Shown here in pieces: positions 36,703-49,055 of a stretch of DNA of 64,000 nt (positions within the stretch are counted from its first letter, which is position 1; the number at the start of each line of letters is the position of its first letter). Source of the DNA: Serratia sp. FDAARGOS_506 (lineage in GTDB: Bacteria; Pseudomonadota; Gammaproteobacteria; Enterobacterales; Enterobacteriaceae); assembly GCF_003812745.1 (NCBI RefSeq), contig NZ_CP033831.1, positions 3,534,001-3,598,000 of the forward strand, written 5' to 3'. Below the pieces are notes generated by a model. That model was not told the origin of the DNA. It worked only from the letters and a program-made list of their open reading frames with translations, and searched no databases. The translations under genes and the position numbers were made by a program.

Positions 36703-38631
36703 ATGCCTGTTATTACTCTTCCTGACGGTAGTCAGCGTCATTTCGACCACCCCGTTTCCCCGATGGATGTCGCGCGCGATATCGGCCCTGGCTTGGCGAA
36801 AGCCTGTATCGCCGGCCGCGTCAACGGCGAGCTGGTTGATGCCGGCGATCTGATCGAATCAGATGCGCAGCTGGCCATCATCACCATCAAAGATGAAGAC
36901 GGTCTGGAAATCATGCGCCACTCCTGCGCGCACCTGCTGGGTCATGCGATCAAGCAGCTGTGGCCGGATACCAAAATGGCGATCGGTCCGGTGATCGACA
37001 ACGGTTTCTATTATGACGTGGATATCGACCGCACTCTGACGCAGGAAGACCTGGATCTGCTGGAAAAGCGGATGCACGAGTTGGCCGATAAGGATTACGA
37101 CGTCATCAAGAAGAAAGTCAGCTGGCAAGAAGCCCGCGACACCTTCGCTGAGCGCGGCGAAATCTACAAAGTGGCGATCCTGGATGAGAACATCAGCCAT
37201 GACGATCGTCCTGGCCTGTATCACCACGAAGAATACGTCGACATGTGCCGCGGTCCGCACGTGCCGAACATGCGTTTCTGCCATCATTTCAAACTGCAGA
37301 AAACTTCCGGCGCTTACTGGCGCGGCGACAGCAAGAACAAAATGCTGCAGCGTATCTACGGTACCGCCTGGGCAGACAAGAAGCAGCTGAACGCCTACCT
37401 GCAGCGCCTGGAAGAAGCGGCCAAGCGCGATCACCGCAAAATCGGCAAACAGCTCGACCTGTATCATATGCAGGAAGAAGCGCCGGGCATGGTGTTCTGG
37501 CACAACGACGGTTGGACTATCTTCCGCGAGCTGGAAGCCTTCGTGCGCATGAAGCTCAAAGAGTACCAGTACCAGGAAGTGAAGGGTCCGTTCATGATGG
37601 ATCGCGTGCTGTGGGAAAAAACCGGCCACTGGGAAAACTACAAAGACGCCATGTTCACCACCGCGTCGGAAAACCGCGAATACTGCATCAAGCCGATGAA
37701 CTGCCCGGGTCACGTGCAGATCTTCAATCAGGGCCTGAAGTCGTACCGCGATTTGCCGCTGCGCATGGGTGAGTTCGGCAGCTGTCACCGCAACGAGCCA
37801 TCGGGTTCCCTGCACGGCCTGATGCGCGTGCGTGGCTTCACTCAGGATGACGCCCACATCTTCTGTACTGAAGAGCAGGTGCGTGCCGAAGTGAACGAAT
37901 GTATCCGCATGGTCTATGACGTGTACGGCACTTTCGGCTTCGACAAGATCGCCGTTAAGCTGTCCACTCGTCCGGAAAAACGCATCGGCACCGACGACAT
38001 GTGGACCCGAGCGGAAGAAGACCTGGCCGCTGCGCTGACCGAGAACGGCATTCCGTTTGAATATCAGCCGGGTGAGGGTGCCTTCTACGGACCGAAAATT
38101 GAATTTACCCTGCATGATTGTTTGGATCGTGCATGGCAATGTGGTACCGTGCAGCTCGATTTCTTCTTGCCGGGCCGTTTAGGCGCCTCGTATGTTGGCG
38201 AAAACAACGATCGCGTCGTGCCGGTAATGATTCACCGCGCCATTTTGGGCTCCATGGAACGCTTCATCGGTATCCTTACCGAAGAATACGCCGGGTTCTA
38301 CCCGACCTGGATCGCTCCGGTGCAGGTGGTGGTGATGAATATCACCGACAGCCAGTCTGATTACGTCCAGCAATTGACCAAAAAACTGCAGGATGCAGGT
38401 ATTCGCGTGAAAGCGGACTTGAGAAATGAGAAGATTGGCTTTAAAATTCGCGAACATACTTTACGTCGAGTCCCTTACATGTTGGTGTGCGGCGACAAAG
38501 AGGTCGAAGCAGGCAAAGTTGCCGTTCGTACCCGCCGTGGCAAAGACTTGGGAAGCCTGGACGTAAACGAAGTCGTAGACAAGCTGCTGAAAGAGATTCG
38601 CAGCCGTAGTCTTCATCAACTGGAGGAATAA
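36703..38631 (+). CDS. thrS: Threonyl-tRNA synthetase
   Basis: Class II synthetase that charges tRNA-Thr and edits mis-charged serine. The 642 residues equal E. coli. Domains in order are TGS (about 1-62), N2 editing (about 63-225, with [10 protein letters not shown]), the catalytic core (about 240-535) and the anticodon-binding domain (about 540-642). Zinc ligands are present in MNCPGH (Cys) and in DDAHIFC and MIHRAI (His); motif 2 is in [13 protein letters not shown]. The frame opens at 36670, but the ATG at 36703 ([10 protein letters not shown]) follows AAGGA and the operator. infC begins three bases after the stop. Confidence 0.98.
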   Translation: MPVITLPDGSQRHFDHPVSPMDVARDIGPGLAKACIAGRVNGELVDAGDLIESDAQLAIITIKDEDGLEIMRHSCAHLLGHAIKQLWPDTKMAIGPVIDNGFYYDVDIDRTLTQEDLDLLEKRMHELADKDYDVIKKKVSWQEARDTFAERGEIYKVAILDENISHDDRPGLYHHEEYVDMCRGPHVPNMRFCHHFKLQKTSGAYWRGDSKNKMLQRIYGTAWADKKQLNAYLQRLEEAAKRDHRKIGKQLDLYHMQEEAPGMVFWHNDGWTIFRELEAFVRMKLKEYQYQEVKGPFMMDRVLWEKTGHWENYKDAMFTTASENREYCIKPMNCPGHVQIFNQGLKSYRDLPLRMGEFGSCHRNEPSGSLHGLMRVRGFTQDDAHIFCTEEQVRAEVNECIRMVYDVYGTFGFDKIAVKLSTRPEKRIGTDDMWTRAEEDLAAALTENGIPFEYQPGEGAFYGPKIEFTLHDCLDRAWQCGTVQLDFFLPGRLGASYVGENNDRVVPVMIHRAILGSMERFIGILTEEYAGFYPTWIAPVQVVVMNITDSQSDYVQQLTKKLQDAGIRVKADLRNEKIGFKIREHTLRRVPYMLVCGDKEVEAGKVAVRTRRGKDLGSLDVNEVVDKLLKEIRSRSLHQLEE

Positions 38632-39186
<555 letters not shown>

Positions 39187-39203
39187 GGCTTACAAGTAAT
39201 GGA

Positions 39204-39234
39204 ACCCGCGCGGCGCTTGCGCTGTGTGGGTTTT
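39204..39234 (+). promoter_or_regulatory. Hairpin in the infC-rpmI gap, possible terminator or L20-control element
   Basis: Stem ACCCGCGCGGC / GCTGTGTGGGT, complete if G-U pairs are allowed, with a six-base loop and a TTTT run. It looks like an intrinsic terminator or attenuator. In E. coli the infC-rpmI leader also takes part in repression of rpmI-rplT by ribosomal protein L20. Confidence 0.7.
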
Positions 39235-39260
39235 ATTCGCCCAACTGATTCGTTGTTTAA

Positions 39261-39482
<222 letters not shown>

Positions 39483-39507
39483 GCCATTTTTTTTGAATTT
39501 AGAATAA

Positions 39508-39882
<375 letters not shown>

Positions 39883-39888
39883 GTCAGT

Positions 39889-39920
39889 AAAAGAGGGAGC
39901 TTGCTCCCTCTTTTAATCTT
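39889..39920 (+). terminator. Rho-independent terminator after rplT
   Basis: A-run, stem AGAGGGAGC / GCTCCCTCT with a TT loop, then TTTAATCTTT. Separates the IF3-L35-L20 transcript from pheMST. Confidence 0.9.
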
Positions 39921-39999
39921 TGTTTTCAGCGACAAATATTGACTTTTATTGGCCGCCGCTATATCACTGGTGGGCAATCATCGACAAGGTACCGCAATC

Positions 40000-40044
40000 A
40001 TGCACGCAGCTATTTTTCGTTTCTTTTTTTACTTTAGCGCCTGA
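40000..40044 (+). CDS. pheM: pheST leader peptide PheM
   Basis: A 14-residue leader peptide, [14 protein letters not shown], with five Phe codons, four of them in a span of six. E. coli PheM reads [14 protein letters not shown]. Ribosome stalling at Phe codons when tRNA-Phe is uncharged prevents the downstream terminator from forming and so raises PheRS synthesis. Confidence 0.95.
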   Translation: [14 protein letters not shown]

Positions 40045-40047
40045 TTT

Positions 40048-40116
40048 CAGGAGGCTTGCGCGTAAGAAAAGAAACGAAAAGTAGCGCCTAAGCCTCCCTC
40101 GTGGAGGCTTTTTTGG
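40048..40116 (+). promoter_or_regulatory. pheST transcription attenuator
   Basis: Terminator AAGCCTCC / GGAGGCTT followed by TTTT (about 40090-40115). An upstream CAGGAGGCTTGCGCG segment can pair with CGCCTAAGCCTCC to form the antiterminator. The layout matches the E. coli pheST attenuator downstream of pheM. Confidence 0.92.
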
Positions 40117-40274
40117 TTTTGGCCATCGTCTCGCCTTGTAAAGCGTTGCGGTGAAGGCAACAGGCGTTTAGCGAGCCCTGCGCCTCGCTGGAGAGCCATA
40201 TTGCCGGCAACGTATTGAAAAGTCTTTGAAGATCGGCCAAAGGCGTGTTCGAATAATAGATAACAATTACTTAG

Positions 40275-41288
<1,014 letters not shown>

Positions 41289-41302
41289 GGCGGGAATATC
41301 AC

Positions 41303-43690
41303 ATGAAATTCAGTGAACTCTGGTTGCGCGAGTGGGTAAACCCGGCCATCAGCAGCGAAGCATTATCCGATCAAATCACCATGGCCGGCCTGGAAGTGGA
41401 CGGCGTGGATCCGGTTGCCGGCGCTTTTAACGGCGTTGTCGTGGGCGAAGTGGTCGAGTGCGGCCAGCACCCGAACGCCGACAAACTGCGCGTCACCAAG
41501 GTTAACGTAGGCGGCGATCGTTTGCTCGACATCGTCTGCGGCGCGCCGAACTGCCGAACCGGCCTGAAAGTGGCGGTCGCCACCGTGGGTGCGGTGCTGC
41601 CGGGCGATTTCAAAATCAAGGCCGCCAAGCTGCGCGGCGAGCCTTCGGAAGGCATGCTGTGCTCGTTCTCCGAACTGGGCATTTCCGACGATCATGATGG
41701 CATCATTGAACTGCCGCTGGATGCGCCGATCGGTACCGACATTCGTGACTATCTGAAACTGAACGACAACACCATCGAGATCAGCGTCACGCCGAACCGC
41801 GCCGACTGCCTGGGCATCATCGGCGTCGCACGCGACGTGGGCGTATTGAACCAGGTTGCGCTGACCGAGCCGGACATGAGCCCGGTTGCCGCCACCATCG
41901 ACGCCACGCTGCCGATCCGCGTTGACGCGCCACAGGCGTGCCCACGCTATTTGGGCCGCGTAGTGAAAGGCATCGACGTCAAGGCGCCAACCCCGCTGTG
42001 GATGCGTGAAAAACTGCGTCGCTGCGGTATCCGTTCTATCGATGCCGTGGTAGACGTCACCAACTATGTTCTGCTGGAGCTTGGCCAGCCGATGCACGCC
42101 TTCGATCTGAGCCGTATCGACGGCGGCATCGTGGTGCGCATGGCGGAAGAAGGGGAAACCTTGACGCTGCTGGACGGCAACGAAGCCAAACTGAACGCCG
42201 ACACCTTAGTGATCGCCGATCATCAGAAAGCATTGGCGATGGGCGGCATCTTCGGCGGCGAGCATTCCGGTGTCAACGGGGAAACTCAGGACGTGCTGCT
42301 GGAGTGCGCCTTCTTCAGCCCGCTGTCGATCACCGGCCGCGCGCGCCGTCACGGCTTGCACACCGATGCTTCTCACCGCTATGAGCGCGGCGTCGATCCG
42401 GCGCTGCAGTACAAAGCGATGGAGCGCGCCACGCGCCTGCTGCTCGACATCTGCGGCGGCCAGGCCGGCCCGGTTATCGACGTGACCCATGAAAACGAAC
42501 TGCCGAAGCGCGCCACCATCACGCTGCGCCGCGAGAAGCTGGATCGCCTGATCGGCCACGTGGTGCCGAGCGAGCAGGTCAGCGATATTCTGCGCCGCCT
42601 GGGCTGCCAGGTGACCGAGCAGGGCGACAGCTGGCAAGCGGTCGCGCCGAGCTGGCGTTTCGATATGGAGATCGAAGAGGATCTGGTGGAAGAAGTGGCG
42701 CGCGTTTACGGCTACAACAACATCCCGGATGTGCCGGTTCGTGCCGATCTGGTGATGACCCAGCATCGTGAAGCCGATCTGACACTGAAGCGCGTGAAGA
42801 CCATGCTGGTCGATCACGGCTACCAGGAAGCGATCACCTACAGCTTCGTCGATCCGAAAGTGCAGGCGTTGCTGCATCCGAATGAAGAAGCGCTGATCCT
42901 GCCGAGCCCGATTTCGGTCGAAATGTCGGCGATGCGTCTGTCGTTGTGGACCGGCTTGCTGTCTGCGGTGGTGTATAACCAGAACCGCCAGCAGACGCGT
43001 CTGCGCCTGTTCGAAAGTGGCCTGCGCTTTGTGCCTGATAGTGCGGCAGATCTGGGTATCCGTCAGGACGTCATGCTGGCAGGCGTGATCGCCGGCCATA
43101 CGCACGATGAGCATTGGGATCTGGCGCGCAAGCCCGTCGACTTCTATGATTTAAAAGGGGATCTGGAGTCTGTCCTCGAGCTGACCGGTAAATTATCCGA
43201 AATTCAGTTCCGGGCGGAAGCCAATCCGGCCCTGCATCCAGGGCAAAGTGCGGCGATTTATTTACACGGCGAACGCGTAGGTTTCATCGGTGTGGTTCAC
43301 CCGGAACTTGAACGTAAACTGGATCTTAACGGCCGCACAGTAGTGTTTGAACTGGAGTGGAACAAGCTTGCGAGCCGCGCCGTGCCTCAGGCGCGGGAGA
43401 TTTCGCGCTTCCCGGCAAACCGCCGTGATATCGCCGTTGTGGTGGCTGAAAACGTCCCCGCAGAAGATATTTTGGCCGAGTGTAAGAAAGTTGGCGCAAA
43501 TCAGGTAGTTGGCGTAAACTTGTTTGACGTGTACCGTGGCAAGGGCGTGGCAGAAGGTGACAAGAGCCTGGCTATCAGTCTGGTATTGCAGGATACCGCT
43601 CGTACACTGGAAGAAGAGGAGATAGCCGCTACCGTTGCAAAATGCGTAGAGGCTCTAAAACAGCGATTCCAAGCATCCTTGAGGGATTGA
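41303..43690 (+). CDS. pheT: Phenylalanyl-tRNA synthetase beta subunit
   Basis: Editing and tRNA-binding subunit, 795 residues, the E. coli length. Domains in order: OB-fold/EMAP-type tRNA-binding (about 39-150), B3/B4 editing (about 210-385), B5 (about 400-475, [17 protein letters not shown] just after), a catalytic-like core (about 480-680) and the C-terminal ferredoxin-like FDX-ACB domain (about 700-795). ihfA starts five bases later and shares the transcript. Confidence 0.97.
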   Translation: MKFSELWLREWVNPAISSEALSDQITMAGLEVDGVDPVAGAFNGVVVGEVVECGQHPNADKLRVTKVNVGGDRLLDIVCGAPNCRTGLKVAVATVGAVLPGDFKIKAAKLRGEPSEGMLCSFSELGISDDHDGIIELPLDAPIGTDIRDYLKLNDNTIEISVTPNRADCLGIIGVARDVGVLNQVALTEPDMSPVAATIDATLPIRVDAPQACPRYLGRVVKGIDVKAPTPLWMREKLRRCGIRSIDAVVDVTNYVLLELGQPMHAFDLSRIDGGIVVRMAEEGETLTLLDGNEAKLNADTLVIADHQKALAMGGIFGGEHSGVNGETQDVLLECAFFSPLSITGRARRHGLHTDASHRYERGVDPALQYKAMERATRLLLDICGGQAGPVIDVTHENELPKRATITLRREKLDRLIGHVVPSEQVSDILRRLGCQVTEQGDSWQAVAPSWRFDMEIEEDLVEEVARVYGYNNIPDVPVRADLVMTQHREADLTLKRVKTMLVDHGYQEAITYSFVDPKVQALLHPNEEALILPSPISVEMSAMRLSLWTGLLSAVVYNQNRQQTRLRLFESGLRFVPDSAADLGIRQDVMLAGVIAGHTHDEHWDLARKPVDFYDLKGDLESVLELTGKLSEIQFRAEANPALHPGQSAAIYLHGERVGFIGVVHPELERKLDLNGRTVVFELEWNKLASRAVPQAREISRFPANRRDIAVVVAENVPAEDILAECKKVGANQVVGVNLFDVYRGKGVAEGDKSLAISLVLQDTARTLEEEEIAATVAKCVEALKQRFQASLRD

Positions 43691-43694
43691 ACCT

Positions 43695-43991
43695 ATGGCG
43701 CTTACTAAAGCTGAAATGTCAGAACACCTGTTTGAGAAGCTTGGGCTTAGCAAACGGGACGCCAAAGACCTGGTGGAACTGTTCTTTGAAGAGGTCCGTC
43801 GGGCCCTTGAGAATGGCGAACAGGTAAAACTGTCGGGTTTTGGCAACTTTGATCTGCGTGACAAGAACCAACGTCCGGGGCGTAACCCGAAGACCGGCGA
43901 AGACATTCCGATTACGGCGCGCCGCGTGGTGACTTTCCGTCCGGGGCAGAAGTTGAAAAGCCGGGTAGAAAACGCCAGCCCGAAAGGGTGA
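43695..43991 (+). CDS. ihfA: Integration host factor alpha subunit
   Basis: DNA-bending nucleoid protein of 98 residues that acts as a dimer with Ihf[29 protein letters not shown] is near-identical to E. coli. The beta-arm motif [12 protein letters not shown] contains the intercalating proline. It follows pheT by four bases. A terminator lies downstream. Confidence 0.98.
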   Translation: MALTKAEMSEHLFEKLGLSKRDAKDLVELFFEEVRRALENGEQVKLSGFGNFDLRDKNQRPGRNPKTGEDIPITARRVVTFRPGQKLKSRVENASPKG

Positions 43992-44003
43992 GTGACGTGA
44001 CAT

Positions 44004-44037
44004 CAAAAAAGGCCGCTTGCGCGGCCTTTTTCTTTTC
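44004..44037 (+). terminator. Rho-independent terminator after ihfA
   Basis: A6 run, perfect stem AAAGGCCGC / GCGGCCTTT with a TTGC loop, then TTCTTTT. Confidence 0.92.
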
Positions 44038-44179
44038 TGGGAAAAATTCAGTTTATTCTTAATCTGCAATGTGAAGATTAAAACTATTCATTAAAGCACT
44101 TCGGCAAAAAATCATTTAACCCAAATTGCGGAACATTCTTATATCTTATTTTGCTTGATGAGTAACCTTATTTTTTATT

Positions 44180-44311
44180 TCAATAACGGCCGTAATAATG
44201 ACCAGGGCCGTCGCCGCGGTGGCCGCCGCCCCAGTGCGGGCCCCAGCAGCAGGCGCTGAGGCTTGAAGCCAGGGCCACAACGGCCAGCAACATACCTATA
44301 CGTTTAATCAT
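44180..44311 (-). CDS. Small Gly/His/Tyr-rich lipoprotein
   Basis: A 43-residue ORF with GGAGG eight bases before its ATG. It has a lipoprotein signal (MIKRIGMLLAVVALASSLSAC, lipobox LSAC). The mature part is only about 23 residues and is rich in Gly, His and Tyr with two Trp (CWGPHWGGGHRGDGPGHYYGRY). A good ribosome site and a clear signal argue for a real gene. It may bind metal or coat the outer membrane, but function is unknown. It is divergent from the DUF2502 gene. Confidence 0.75.
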   Translation of the reverse strand: MIKRIGMLLAVVALASSLSACCWGPHWGGGHRGDGPGHYYGRY

Positions 44312-44543
44312 CTTATTATCCTCCGGTGGAAATCCGCTTAATTATAATTGCCGCGCTGCTTGAGAGGCGTCAGTTATTCGTTAAGCCTTGTCAGTGGTTA
44401 TGATAATTAAAGGTGGTGGCAAACAGTGTAGGGATTGCGTAAGGCCGTCGAAAACGATCTGAAAATAGGCATCGATGAGATAGTCGTTAAATAAGCGCGC
44501 TGATATAACCACAGCAGCAAGAAAAATAGAGTGAGAAGACAAA

Positions 44544-44954
44544 ATGAAAAAGATCCTGTTGCTGGTGTGTTTCCCGCTGTTGCTGCCGCTGGTGGCGCAG
44601 GCCGATGTGTCCGTCGATATCAACGTGCCGGGCGTTTCTCTGCATCTGGGGGATCAGGACCGTCGCGGCTACTACTGGGATGGTTACGACTGGCGTCCAC
44701 CGCAGTGGTGGCATGCGCACCAGGGCCGCGGCCTGGGTGAGCGCAATGCGCGCGGCATGTACTGGGACGGCGGCCGCTGGCAACCTTCGCCGCCGCGTGG
44801 CTATGAACATCGCGAGTCGGAACGCAGCGGCAATCCGTTCCACGGCGATCGCGATAATCGCGACCGTCGTCATGACGATCGGGGTGACCATGATCGCCGC
44901 GATGACGGCCGCGGCCAGCCTTATCCACCGGGCAACGCCGGCCCACATCGTTAA
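44544..44954 (+). CDS. Periplasmic DUF2502 (YpeC-like) protein
   Basis: A 136-residue protein with a signal peptide (about 1-20, ending VAQADVS). The mature part is rich in Trp, Tyr, Arg, Asp and Gly and contains LHLGDQDRRGYYWDGYDWRPPQWW, the DUF2502/YpeC pattern. The C-terminus is a charged, low-complexity run of Arg, Asp, His and Gly. Function is unknown; E. coli YpeC is a periplasmic protein. The match to DUF2502 is by pattern memory. Confidence 0.75.
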   Translation: MKKILLLVCFPLLLPLVAQADVSVDINVPGVSLHLGDQDRRGYYWDGYDWRPPQWWHAHQGRGLGERNARGMYWDGGRWQPSPPRGYEHRESERSGNPFHGDRDNRDRRHDDRGDHDRRDDGRGQPYPPGNAGPHR

Positions 44955-45133
44955 TCCCTGAGTTTATCGGCGGCTGGTTTTGCCATCATCATGGTGATGA
45001 CGGGCAGGGCCAGCCGCTGCTTTCCTGCGCCATCGCCTACACAAGGCTTCCCCTTGCGGCGTTAACCCCCTAATATTCGACTCAGACGTCAATTATCCGG
45101 CCACGACAGCGGCCGGCAGGGAACCGCCGCGCC

Positions 45134-46141
45134 ATGCCAACCAGCCGTACTTTCACCTTACTGTTGCAACATCAGCGCTACCGCGATAAACGCCAGGTCA
45201 CTCTGCTGGCGCTGGGTGTAGCGCTGGCGTTGCTGTTCAGCCTCTGCGCCGGTGACCAATGGATATGGCCGTCAGAGTGGTTCAGCGATCGGGCGCAGCT
45301 GTTTGTTTGGCAACTGCGTTTACCACGCGCGCTGGCGGTGATGTTGGTCGGCGCCGCCCTGGCGGTGGCGGGCGCGGTGATGCAGGCGCTGTTTGAGAAC
45401 CCGCTGGCGGAGCCGGGTCTGCTGGGGGTGGCTAACGGCGCCGGCGTCGCGCTGGTGTTGACGGTGCTGTTGGGGCACGGTTTGTTGCCGGTGGCGCTGA
45501 TGAGCGCCGCCGCGATAGCCGGTGCCTTGGCGATGACTTTCTTGCTGTTGGGCTTCGCTCGTCGCCGGCGCCTGACCAATGCGCGGCTGTTGCTGGTTGG
45601 CGTGGCGCTGGGCATCGTGTGCAGCGCGCTGATGACCTGGGCGGTCTATTTCAGCACCAGCCTCGATCTGCGGCAGCTGATGTACTGGATGATGGGCGGC
45701 TTCGGCGGCGTCGACTGGCGGCAAAAGTGGCTGGTGCTGGCGCTGCTGCCGGTGCTGCTGTGGTTGTGTGGCCAGGGCAGAGCGCTCAACCTGATGGCGT
45801 TGGGCGAGGTGCAGGCGCGGCAACTTGGGCTGTCGCTGCATCTGTGGCGTAACCTGTTGGTGCTGGCGATCGGCTGGCTGGTCGGTGTCAGCGTGGCGCT
45901 CGCCGGAGTGATCGGCTTTGTCGGGTTGGTGATCCCGCATATTTTGCGGCTCACCGGTCTGACCGACCAGCGCTATCTGCTGCCGGCCTGCGCGCTGGCG
46001 GGGGCCGGGGTGTTGCTGGTGGCTGATGTGATAGCCCGCGTTGCGCTGCTGGCGGCCGAGTTGCCGATCGGCGTGGTGACCGCCACGCTGGGGGCTCCGC
46101 TATTTATCTGGTTACTGACCCGAGCAAAAGGCGTAAGGTAG
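45134..46141 (+). CDS. btuC: Vitamin B12 ABC transporter permease BtuC
   Basis: Inner-membrane permease of the cobalamin importer BtuCD-F, 335 residues with about ten helices. Landmarks are [77 protein letters not shown] and [25 protein letters not shown], the last contacting BtuD. The first of btuCED; btuF lies elsewhere. Confidence 0.97.
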   Translation: MPTSRTFTLLLQHQRYRDKRQVTLLALGVALALLFSLCAGDQWIWPSEWFSDRAQLFVWQLRLPRALAVMLVGAALAVAGAVMQALFENPLAEPGLLGVANGAGVALVLTVLLGHGLLPVALMSAAAIAGALAMTFLLLGFARRRRLTNARLLLVGVALGIVCSALMTWAVYFSTSLDLRQLMYWMMGGFGGVDWRQKWLVLALLPVLLWLCGQGRALNLMALGEVQARQLGLSLHLWRNLLVLAIGWLVGVSVALAGVIGFVGLVIPHILRLTGLTDQRYLLPACALAGAGVLLVADVIARVALLAAELPIGVVTATLGAPLFIWLLTRAKGVR

Positions 46142-46186
46142 TTTTCTTCATTCACCTGCCATTAAAAAACCAAAGGATGACAACCG

Positions 46187-46738
46187 ATGAGCAAGCCAAT
46201 CTATAACCTGCCGTTACAAACTATCGAAAATCAGGCGACCACGCTGGGCGCCTACCAGGGTAAGGTGCTGCTGGTGGTCAACGTGGCCTCGGAGTGCGGC
46301 CTGACCAAGCAATATGAAGGGCTGGAAGCGCTTTACGAAACCTATCGCGATCGAGGGCTGGAAGTGCTGGGGTTCCCATCCAATGAATTCCTGGGCCAGG
46401 AGCCGGGCAGCAACGAAGAGATCCTGGCGTTTTGCCGCGGCACCTTCGGCGTGCAATTCCCGATGTTCGCCAAGATTGAGGTGAACGGCGAGCATCGTCA
46501 TCCGCTGTACCAGGCGCTGATTGCCGCACAGCCGGATGCTGTCGCACCGCAGGGCAGCGAGTTCCTGGCGCGGATGACCAGCAAAGGGCGTGCGCCGAAG
46601 CACACCGGCGATATTCTGTGGAACTTCGAGAAATTTCTCATCGCGCGCGACGGCACGGTGATCCAACGCTTCTCACCTGACACCACGCCGGAAGATCCTG
46701 CGCTGGTGGCGGCGGTAAAACAAGCGCTGGCAGGATAA
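46187..46738 (+). CDS. btuE: Thiol/glutathione peroxidase BtuE
   Basis: Peroxidase of the glutathione peroxidase family, 183 residues. The active-site Cys37 is in NVASECGLTKQY, in place of selenocysteine. The Gln and Trp of the catalytic tetrad are in GLEVLGFPSNEFLGQEPG and ILWNFEKFL. It reduces peroxides in the cytoplasm or periplasm and is not needed for B12 uptake despite its position. It starts 45 bases after btuC, with AAAGGATGAC ahead of the ATG. Confidence 0.95.
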   Translation: MSKPIYNLPLQTIENQATTLGAYQGKVLLVVNVASECGLTKQYEGLEALYETYRDRGLEVLGFPSNEFLGQEPGSNEEILAFCRGTFGVQFPMFAKIEVNGEHRHPLYQALIAAQPDAVAPQGSEFLARMTSKGRAPKHTGDILWNFEKFLIARDGTVIQRFSPDTTPEDPALVAAVKQALAG

Positions 46739-46743
46739 GACGG

Positions 46744-47499
46744 ATGCTGCAACTCGTTGATGTTGGGGTGACGGGGCGCCTGGCGCCTTTTTCGACACAG
46801 GTTGACGGCGGGTTGCAGGTCCATCTGATCGGCCCAAACGGCGCGGGAAAGAGCACTCTGTTGGCGCGGGTGGCGGGCATGCTGCCGGGGCTGGGTGAAG
46901 TCAACCTGGACGGGCGCGCGCTGTCTGATTATCCCGGGGACGAGCTGGCGCGCCGACGCGGTTATCTCAGCCAGCAACAGCCGCCGGTGTCGCTGATGCC
47001 GGTGTTTCAGTATTTGGCGTTGCATCGTCCTGCGGCAACGGCGCAAACCGCTGTGGAACACGCCATCCTCTATCTGTGCCAGCGCCTGAAGCTGGTGGAT
47101 AAACTGTCACGGATGCTGACGCAACTTTCCGGTGGCGAATGGCAGCGTGTGCGGCTGGCGGCGGTGTTGCTGCAGGTGTGGCCCAGCGTCAACCCGCACA
47201 GCCGATTGCTGTTGCTGGATGAGCCGACCAACAGTCTGGACGTGGCGCAGAAAGTGGCGCTGGATCGCTTGCTGCGTGAGTTTTGCCAAAGTGGGCGCAG
47301 CGCGCTGGTGTGCGCGCACGATCTGAATCATACCCTGCAGCAGGCAGATCGAGTTTGGTTGCTGCACGCCGGGCGGTTGGTGGCGCAGGGTGCCACGCGT
47401 GAGGTGATGGCGCCTGCGCTGCTGTCGCAGATCTATGAGGTGGATTTCCACCTGCAATGGGTGGGGGACCAGCGTTGGATCATGACCCGCACGGCTTAA
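46744..47499 (+). CDS. btuD: Vitamin B12 ABC transporter ATPase BtuD
   Basis: ATPase of the cobalamin importer, 251 residues. Walker [10 protein letters not shown] (about 31-39), signature LSGGEWQRVRLA, Walker B LLLLDEPTNSLD and the H-loop (CAHDLNH) are intact. It pairs with BtuC. It begins five bases after btuE. In E. coli nlpC follows directly, whereas here the arn operon intervenes. Confidence 0.96.
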   Translation: MLQLVDVGVTGRLAPFSTQVDGGLQVHLIGPNGAGKSTLLARVAGMLPGLGEVNLDGRALSDYPGDELARRRGYLSQQQPPVSLMPVFQYLALHRPAATAQTAVEHAILYLCQRLKLVDKLSRMLTQLSGGEWQRVRLAAVLLQVWPSVNPHSRLLLLDEPTNSLDVAQKVALDRLLREFCQSGRSALVCAHDLNHTLQQADRVWLLHAGRLVAQGATREVMAPALLSQIYEVDFHLQWVGDQRWIMTRTA

Positions 47500-47763
47500 A
47501 TCGCGGCGACGGCGTGGCATAACGTAAACGAAAACTAAACGCAGTGGATATAAATAGCTGGGTAATTATCGGCTAATATTGGGCTGCCTCTCATTTTCTT
47601 ATCGATTTCCTTGAAAAACGTCGATGACGTGCTACGCTTGATTCGGCAAAAATAAAATACGTAAATAATTATTAATAAATATAAGAAATTGATTTTAATA
47701 ATGATTTTAAATCGATGATGGCGACACCCACCAATCAGTTGACCCACTGATGACAAGTCTCGT
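47500..47763. other. AT-rich non-coding region between btuD and the arn promoter
   Basis: About 260 bases with no credible gene. The middle (about 47625-47720) is strongly AT-rich, unlike the flanks. No terminator was seen after btuD. Confidence 0.45.
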
Positions 47764-47780
47764 CTTAAGGTTTAGTTAAG
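47764..47780 (+). promoter_or_regulatory. Probable PmrA (BasR) box upstream of arnB
   Basis: CTTAAG, five bases, GTTAAG. The PmrA consensus is YTTAAK-N5-YTTAAK, so one base departs. It lies about 120 bases before arnB, and arn operons are classic PmrA targets. Confidence 0.65.
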
Positions 47781-47829
47781 CTTGCGGCCTTACATTGGCA
47801 GTTAATCCACGGAAACGATTCTTCTCTGG

Positions 47830-47846
47830 CGTTTAATATCCGTTAA
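47830..47846 (+). promoter_or_regulatory. Possible PhoP box upstream of arnB
   Basis: CGTTTA, five bases, CGTTAA: a direct repeat like the PhoP pattern (T/G)GTTTA-N5-(T/G)GTTTA with three departures. In Yersinia and Klebsiella, PhoP acts directly on arn promoters. Confidence 0.4.
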
Positions 47847-47900
47847 ACGAAAGGGATTTACAGTGTCATCAAAAGCAGTTCGATACGTTTGGGGTTAACT

Positions 47901-49055
47901 ATGGATCAATTTTTGCCTTTCTCTCGTCCGGCCATCGGCGATGAAGAAATCGCCGCGGTAGAGAAAGTGTTGCGTTCCGGTTGGATCACCACCGGGCCGC
48001 AAAACCAGCAGTTGGAAAGCGACTTCTGTTCCACCTTCGGCTGTAAGCATGCGATCGCCGTCAGTTCCGCCACGGCGGGCATGCACATCACTTTGATGGC
48101 GCTGGGCATCGGCCCCGGCGACGAAGTCATCACCCCTTCGCAAACCTGGGTTTCCACACTCAACATGATCGAGCTGTTGGGCGCCACGCCGGTCATGATC
48201 GACGTTGACCGTGATACGTTGATGGTCAGCGCCGCCGATGTCGAAGCTGCTATCACCCCGAAAACCAAAGCGATTGTACCGGTGCACTACGCCGGCGCTC
48301 CTCTGCAGATGGACGCGCTGCGCGCCGTGGCCGAACGCCACGGTTTGCCGTTGATCGAAGACGCCGCCCATGCGGTTGGCACACGCTATAACGGCGAATG
48401 GGTCGGCGCACGCGGGACGGCGATTTTCTCGTTCCACGCCATTAAAAACGTGACCTGCGCCGAAGGCGGCCTGATCGCTACCGACGACGATGCGCTGGCA
48501 GATCGCCTGCGTTGCCTGAAGTTCCACGGTCTGGCCGTCGATGCCTTCGATCGCCAGCAGCTTGGTCGCAAACCGCAGGCCGAAGTGGTGGAACCGGGTT
48601 ACAAATACAACCTGTCCGACATTCACGCGGCGATCGCCGTGGTGCAGCTGTCGCGCTTCGCTGAGCTGAACGCGCGCCGTAAGGCGCTGGCACAGCGCTA
48701 CCTGAGCGCGCTCGAAGGCTCGCCGTTCCAACCGTTGGGCGTGCCGGATTATCCGCATGACCACGCCTGGCACCTGTTTATGGTGCGTGTCGATCCAGAG
48801 CGTTGCGGCATCGATCGCGATCGGTTGATGGAGCGCCTGAAAGAGGTTGGCGTCGGCACCGGGCTGCATTTCCGCGCCGCGCACACCCAGAAATTCTACC
48901 GTGAGCGTTATCCGCAGCTTTCCTTGCCGAATACCGAATGGAACTCGGCGCGGCTGTGCACCTTACCGCTATTCCCTGATATGACCGACGCCGACGTGGA
49001 TCGCGTGGTCAATGCCTTGTCTTCTGTTGTGGAGTCTTTACGTGTCTCGCGTTGA
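47901..49055 (+). CDS. arnB: UDP-4-amino-4-deoxy-L-arabinose-oxoglutarate aminotransferase
   Basis: PLP enzyme that aminates UDP-Ara4O to UDP-L-Ara4N, using glutamate. The 384-residue product has cofactor Lys182 in [13 protein letters not shown]. Other landmarks are [24 protein letters not shown] and [17 protein letters not shown]. The ATG at 47901 ([10 protein letters not shown]) matches the family; a TTG at 47889 does not. It is the first gene of arnBCADTEF, which modifies lipid A with L-Ara4N and gives resistance to cationic peptides and polymyxin. Confidence 0.96.
   Translation: MDQFLPFSRPAIGDEEIAAVEKVLRSGWITTGPQNQQLESDFCSTFGCKHAIAVSSATAGMHITLMALGIGPGDEVITPSQTWVSTLNMIELLGATPVMIDVDRDTLMVSAADVEAAITPKTKAIVPVHYAGAPLQMDALRAVAERHGLPLIEDAAHAVGTRYNGEWVGARGTAIFSFHAIKNVTCAEGGLIATDDDALADRLRCLKFHGLAVDAFDRQQLGRKPQAEVVEPGYKYNLSDIHAAIAVVQLSRFAELNARRKALAQRYLSALEGSPFQPLGVPDYPHDHAWHLFMVRVDPERCGIDRDRLMERLKEVGVGTGLHFRAAHTQKFYRERYPQLSLPNTEWNSARLCTLPLFPDMTDADVDRVVNALSSVVESLRVSR

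Noticed and set aside
36859-38139. Minus-strand ORF of 426 codons opposite thrS
   Set aside because: Antisense to a conserved synthetase and without promoter or ribosome site.
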